A model generated the notes under the pieces. The model was given only the letters and a program-made list of their open reading frames with translations. It had not been told where the DNA came from and searched no databases. DNA of 15,016 nt from Candidatus Moraniibacteriota bacterium (GTDB taxonomy: Bacteria; Patescibacteriota; Minisyncoccia; Moranbacterales; UBA2206). Shown in pieces: positions 12,050 through 15,016 of this stretch; position 1 is the first letter of the stretch; every line of letters begins with the position of its first letter. Location of the stretch: assembly GCA_023261605.1 (NCBI GenBank), contig JAHFOP010000019.1:1-15016 (forward strand), read 5' to 3'. Position numbers and translations under genes: made by a program.

Positions 12050-14131
12050 ATGGCTGGAAAAAATCTTGGAGAAAATCCCGATACTGGTGCCAACGCTGGA
12101 GACGAGTTTTTTGTTGTGCAAGAAAAGAAAGGTAAGATTAGACAACGCAGAGAAAAAAAAGGCAGAAAAAATAAAGGAGAGGAAGATGATGGCAAAATCA
12201 CAACAGATGAATCGCAAGAGATGGCTTTGAACGCAAAAAGAGAGGCTGAAAAAATTCTTGCTGCTGGGGCAACAGAAAAAAATGGAAAAGAAGCTGTCTC
12301 GCCGGCAGGAATTGACAGTGACTATGAAACAGCCATTTTCAAATCGGCGCAAGAAGAATTGACTCCAGTACAAATTATAGTATTGCATACGCTAAGAAAA
12401 ATTGATAAATTTTCAGATTTAGGAGGAAATAATGAGGAAGAACGTGATGAAGCTTTTGCCCGAGTGACTCGCGAACTGTGGACAGAATTTCAGACACACG
12501 GGCGCAAAGAATCCGATGGGAAAAAAGGAACAAGGATTGCTCCAATACCTGACTTGGACGGGGCAGGATCCATTAAGATTTTGGAATTGGCTGGCTTCAA
12601 TACAACAAAAAAAGAAAGTGTTAAATACAAGAGGCATGATGAGTACAGAGAAGATGGGGTAACTTTGGACGCTGCCAAAAAATATGGTTTTTCCACTCCG
12701 GATGGCGGAAAGAGCATTATCGTTGATCATCATGATGACAAGGATGCCTCGCTAGAAAATGAAAGCTACACAGCCAGAAGCGCTAGGATAGTGGAAAAAT
12801 TGATTAAAGACGGTTTGCTTGATGAGGGTGAAACCTTAAGGGACACCTCGGCGACTAAATTTGCTTATCGCGGATTCGTTAAAGCAGGGCTGATTAAAGA
12901 AGATGAAACACTGGAAAGATTTGTTGCGCTGGTGACGGAAGATGACAATGCGAAATATACCGATAAGGAACTGAAAGAGTTGTTTAACGGCAAGACGAAA
13001 AAGTTTTCTCGGACACTGATCGGTCTTTCTAGGTATATGACACCCGATCAAATCTTGGAAGTTTTGAAAGAGCACCCAGATTATAAAAAGCCTTTGCCCA
13101 AGAAGGTCTGGGAAAAAATCAAAGGACGCGATCCGCTCAATGGCGAAGAAAAATTGTTGTCGGATTTCAGTGGAGCTGTTGGCAACAGGATATACGGCGC
13201 GGAAAGAGCAGTTGAAGATTTATCAAAGAAGGGTTTTGCATTTGATTCCGGCTCGGAAAATTTTGGCAAGATTCTTATTGATACCGGAAAAATGAAACCG
13301 GTGGGCGATGGAGGGGAAGAAGGATATGCCACCAGTGTTCCGTTTGAATTTCTGCCAGTCAGGGCGGCCGGGTATGGTGCGTATGTGATATATATCCCCG
13401 GACAAAAAAGATTTAAAGTTTTCACCGATAAGTCTTTGGGAGACATTGAGTTTGACGAGTTAGGCCTCAACATCCGAGGGTGCTTCTGGAATAGTCCTGA
13501 TAACGGAGGAAAATTTACAGTGAAACTAGAAGATATTCTTTCCAAGCTTTGCGGTAAAGAAGTGCAGATAGAAGGCGCTTTGGCAAAGGCGTTGGAAGCA
13601 GAAGAAAGCAACCGTAGAAAAGAATCGGACAAGATTGCGAGAAATCGTGAATTGATGAAATTTTTCAAAGAGAAGCTTGATTTGCTTAAACATATCAATA
13701 AGAAAGATTATGGCGAGGATATTTATATTCGAGCTGAAAGATTGAAGGAAAAAATAAAAAATTTGATTGCAGCTGAAATCGGATCAAAAGGAAAATATGC
13801 GCAATGGGATCAGAAAGAAAAAGCTTTCAGAGAATTAAATGAAGAAATTTATGTTTTTATGGTTGAAGTGGAAAAAATTGAAGGGAGTTGGCATTTTTCC
13901 AATAACGAAGAAATTTACATCAAAGAAGTGTATGCGCCATTTGCCGAAGAAATGATTAAAGCTCTGATTGAAGAAAATGAAAAAAACGGAATGGGTGATG
14001 ATGCTGCACTTGAGACAATGATGGATGATTTTTGGGTGGAATTCGAAAAGGAAATATCTCTGGGTGGCAAGATAGCTGAAGAAAGAATCGCCTTGGCGGT
14101 TAAAGAAATAAAAAAGAATTTAGAAAAATAA
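12050..14131 (+). CDS. DHH-phosphoesterase-like protein with charged extensions
   Basis: A 693-residue, strongly charged cytoplasmic protein. Residues 1-85 are a low-complexity Lys/Glu-rich extension. From about 160 the pattern of the DHH (RecJ/Orn/PAP phosphatase) superfamily appears: motif I IAPIPDLDGAGSIK (163-176, D168 and D170), motif II-like EDGVTLDAAKKYG (201-213), motif III SIIVDHHDD (222-230, the DHH triad), and an acidic TEDDN (296-300) where motif IV would be. In the family these residues bind two metal ions for phosphodiester cleavage. Motif I has P167 where the usual His stands, so metal binding may be altered. A later NIRGCFWNSPDNGGKF segment may be a divergent DHHA1 domain. The last 150 residues are helical and acidic. 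It is longer than usual DHH proteins. Substrate unknown. It lies 7 bases before the next gene, in one operon. Confidence 0.62.
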   Translation: MAGKNLGENPDTGANAGDEFFVVQEKKGKIRQRREKKGRKNKGEEDDGKITTDESQEMALNAKREAEKILAAGATEKNGKEAVSPAGIDSDYETAIFKSAQEELTPVQIIVLHTLRKIDKFSDLGGNNEEERDEAFARVTRELWTEFQTHGRKESDGKKGTRIAPIPDLDGAGSIKILELAGFNTTKKESVKYKRHDEYREDGVTLDAAKKYGFSTPDGGKSIIVDHHDDKDASLENESYTARSARIVEKLIKDGLLDEGETLRDTSATKFAYRGFVKAGLIKEDETLERFVALVTEDDNAKYTDKELKELFNGKTKKFSRTLIGLSRYMTPDQILEVLKEHPDYKKPLPKKVWEKIKGRDPLNGEEKLLSDFSGAVGNRIYGAERAVEDLSKKGFAFDSGSENFGKILIDTGKMKPVGDGGEEGYATSVPFEFLPVRAAGYGAYVIYIPGQKRFKVFTDKSLGDIEFDELGLNIRGCFWNSPDNGGKFTVKLEDILSKLCGKEVQIEGALAKALEAEESNRRKESDKIARNRELMKFFKEKLDLLKHINKKDYGEDIYIRAERLKEKIKNLIAAEIGSKGKYAQWDQKEKAFRELNEEIYVFMVEVEKIEGSWHFSNNEEIYIKEVYAPFAEEMIKALIEENEKNGMGDDAALETMMDDFWVEFEKEISLGGKIAEERIALAVKEIKKNLEK

Positions 14132-14138
14132 ATCCAAT

Positions 14139-15016
14139 ATGTCAGAAGAACTTGAGCTTAAAAGATTAAAAGCTATAGAAAAGATGAGCGAGCGCTTGAA
14201 AGCGAAGACTTTGGAATTGGAAAAGGAAGCAGAAAAAGATAAGACTGAGGCAGGTGAAGAGTTACCAGCAGAATCTATTTTGCCCGAGACGTGGAAGGAA
14301 GAATATTTGAGAAGAATGGGAGACACGAAAGAAACGCGGGAAAAATTGGAGCGATGGAAGCCGGAGATTGAAAAATTGGTGACCAAAAGAAAAAATGAAC
14401 AAAACAGGGAGTTGACGGCCAATGAAAAGGATCGCATCCTGTTGGAATTTTTTTCGCAGGAATCGAGAGTGATGAAAAATATCCGTCTGGACAAGACCTG
14501 GGACGTTCAAGAAAATAATCGAAAACGTTTTTGGGATTTGGAAGAAAAATTTGGCCGTTTTGCGGGCATAAATATTTTTGATAAAAATGATAAGTCTCTT
14601 TGGATAAGAGTAGATGGATATGAGCCGCAGACGGGTGTAGTGAGATTTCATGACAGCAGGTTTTATGACGGCAATAGAGAACAAACAACTGACCTTGAAA
14701 AATTAGAAGAGATGCTTGAGAAATATACTGAAAAAACAACGGCGCCAATACCCAAACCAAAACCCGTACCTGAACCAAAACCTACTCCAAGGCCTGAACC
14801 AGTGCCAGCTCCTAAGCCATCGCCCGAACCAACACCCACACCCACACTCACACCTACACCTACGCCTGAACCAGTGCCAACGCCTAAACCTAAACTTACA
14901 CCTACACCTGAACCAGTGCCAACGCCTGAACCAAAACCAAAACCTGAACCAAGCCCCGAGCCACCGCCAATACCAAAACCTAAACTAAAACCAGCGAGCG
15001 CAGAAACGCTGGACAA
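14139..15016 (+). CDS. Charged protein with long Pro-rich repeat tail, 3'-partial
   Basis: An open frame begins with ATG at 14139, 7 bases after the previous stop, and stays open to the window end (292 codons). Residues 1-45 are a Lys/Glu helix (KRLKAIEKMSERLKAKTLE), followed by an acidic-basic region, then a compact middle part with RKRFWDLEEKFGRFAGINIF and SLWIRVDGYEPQTGVVRFHD (about 130-175). From about residue 204 a Pro-rich tract begins with repeated P-x-P units such as PEPKPTPRPEPVPAPKPSPE and TPTPTPEPVP, still running near residue 286. There is no signal peptide or membrane helix in the visible part. Such PxP tracts form extended rods or spacers, and the C-terminal domain lies outside. 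A Gly-rich reading on the opposite strand is only the mirror of this tract. No family recognised. Confidence 0.75.
   Translation, partial: MSEELELKRLKAIEKMSERLKAKTLELEKEAEKDKTEAGEELPAESILPETWKEEYLRRMGDTKETREKLERWKPEIEKLVTKRKNEQNRELTANEKDRILLEFFSQESRVMKNIRLDKTWDVQENNRKRFWDLEEKFGRFAGINIFDKNDKSLWIRVDGYEPQTGVVRFHDSRFYDGNREQTTDLEKLEEMLEKYTEKTTAPIPKPKPVPEPKPTPRPEPVPAPKPSPEPTPTPTLTPTPTPEPVPTPKPKLTPTPEPVPTPEPKPKPEPSPEPPPIPKPKLKPASAETLD

Noticed and set aside
14663..15016. Gly/Ser/Val-rich minus-strand ORF resembling a repeat protein
   Set aside because: It is the reverse complement of the Pro-rich tract of the plus-strand gene, which has a proper start and operon spacing.

Overview
The window looks like a piece of an AT-rich bacterial chromosome, most likely a Candidate Phyla Radiation (Patescibacteria) genome. 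Reasons: compact genes with little spacing and mostly no clear Shine-Dalgarno sequence; a short delta'-like clamp-loader subunit next to an FtsQ-like divisome protein; several surface-glycan glycosyltransferases; small secreted or membrane orphans; and a highly charged hypothetical pair at the right end. Genes read through with the standard bacterial code. The phylum-level call is inference.

Layout: (1) 3-1024 (+) is a GT4 glycosyltransferase, cut by the window start and split by a frameshift near 450-473. (2) 1020-4272 is an array of repeated, foldable sites separating four small genes, all on the minus strand: an SRPBCC-fold protein, a two-helix membrane protein, a membrane-anchored orphan and a PsbP-like lipoprotein. 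(3) 4331-5152 (+) is a tyrosine recombinase that points away from the array. (4) 5146-8128 (+) is a tight run of a second GT4 glycosyltransferase, a HolB-like clamp-loader subunit and an FtsQ-like protein, ending in a REP-like palindrome and a terminator. (5) 8364-11884 (-) holds two adjacent GT-C (PMT/ArnT-like) membrane glycosyltransferases. (6) 12050-15016 (+) holds a DHH-phosphoesterase-like protein and a Pro-rich protein that runs off the window.

The main point of interest is 1020-4330. The layout is that of an integron: a tyrosine recombinase gene whose 5' end faces a short hairpin site (4213-4272), followed, in the opposite transcription direction, by one-gene cassettes separated by attC-like sites. 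Each full site has an outer box pair (CCACAAC or GCCTAAC on one side, GTTRKGY on the other), an inner arm pair that base-pairs with occasional unpaired bases, and internal stems. The sites at 1039-1236 and 3281-3477 share this layout while one 10-bp stem differs completely in sequence but still pairs perfectly in both. The recombinase has an IntI/XerA-like C-terminus (IKSPL tail) but no room for the extra helix domain typical of classical IntI. Two cassettes also carry inverted ~50-60 bp AT-rich flanks at their ends, which is not a usual cassette feature. I read this as an integron or integron-like cassette system in a CPR-type genome, inserted between two glycosyltransferase genes. The structural evidence is direct; the function is inference.

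Overall the window mixes housekeeping (clamp loader, divisome) with cell-surface glycan synthesis. The cassettes mostly encode envelope-associated small proteins, so the array may add surface variability in a glycan-assembly locus.
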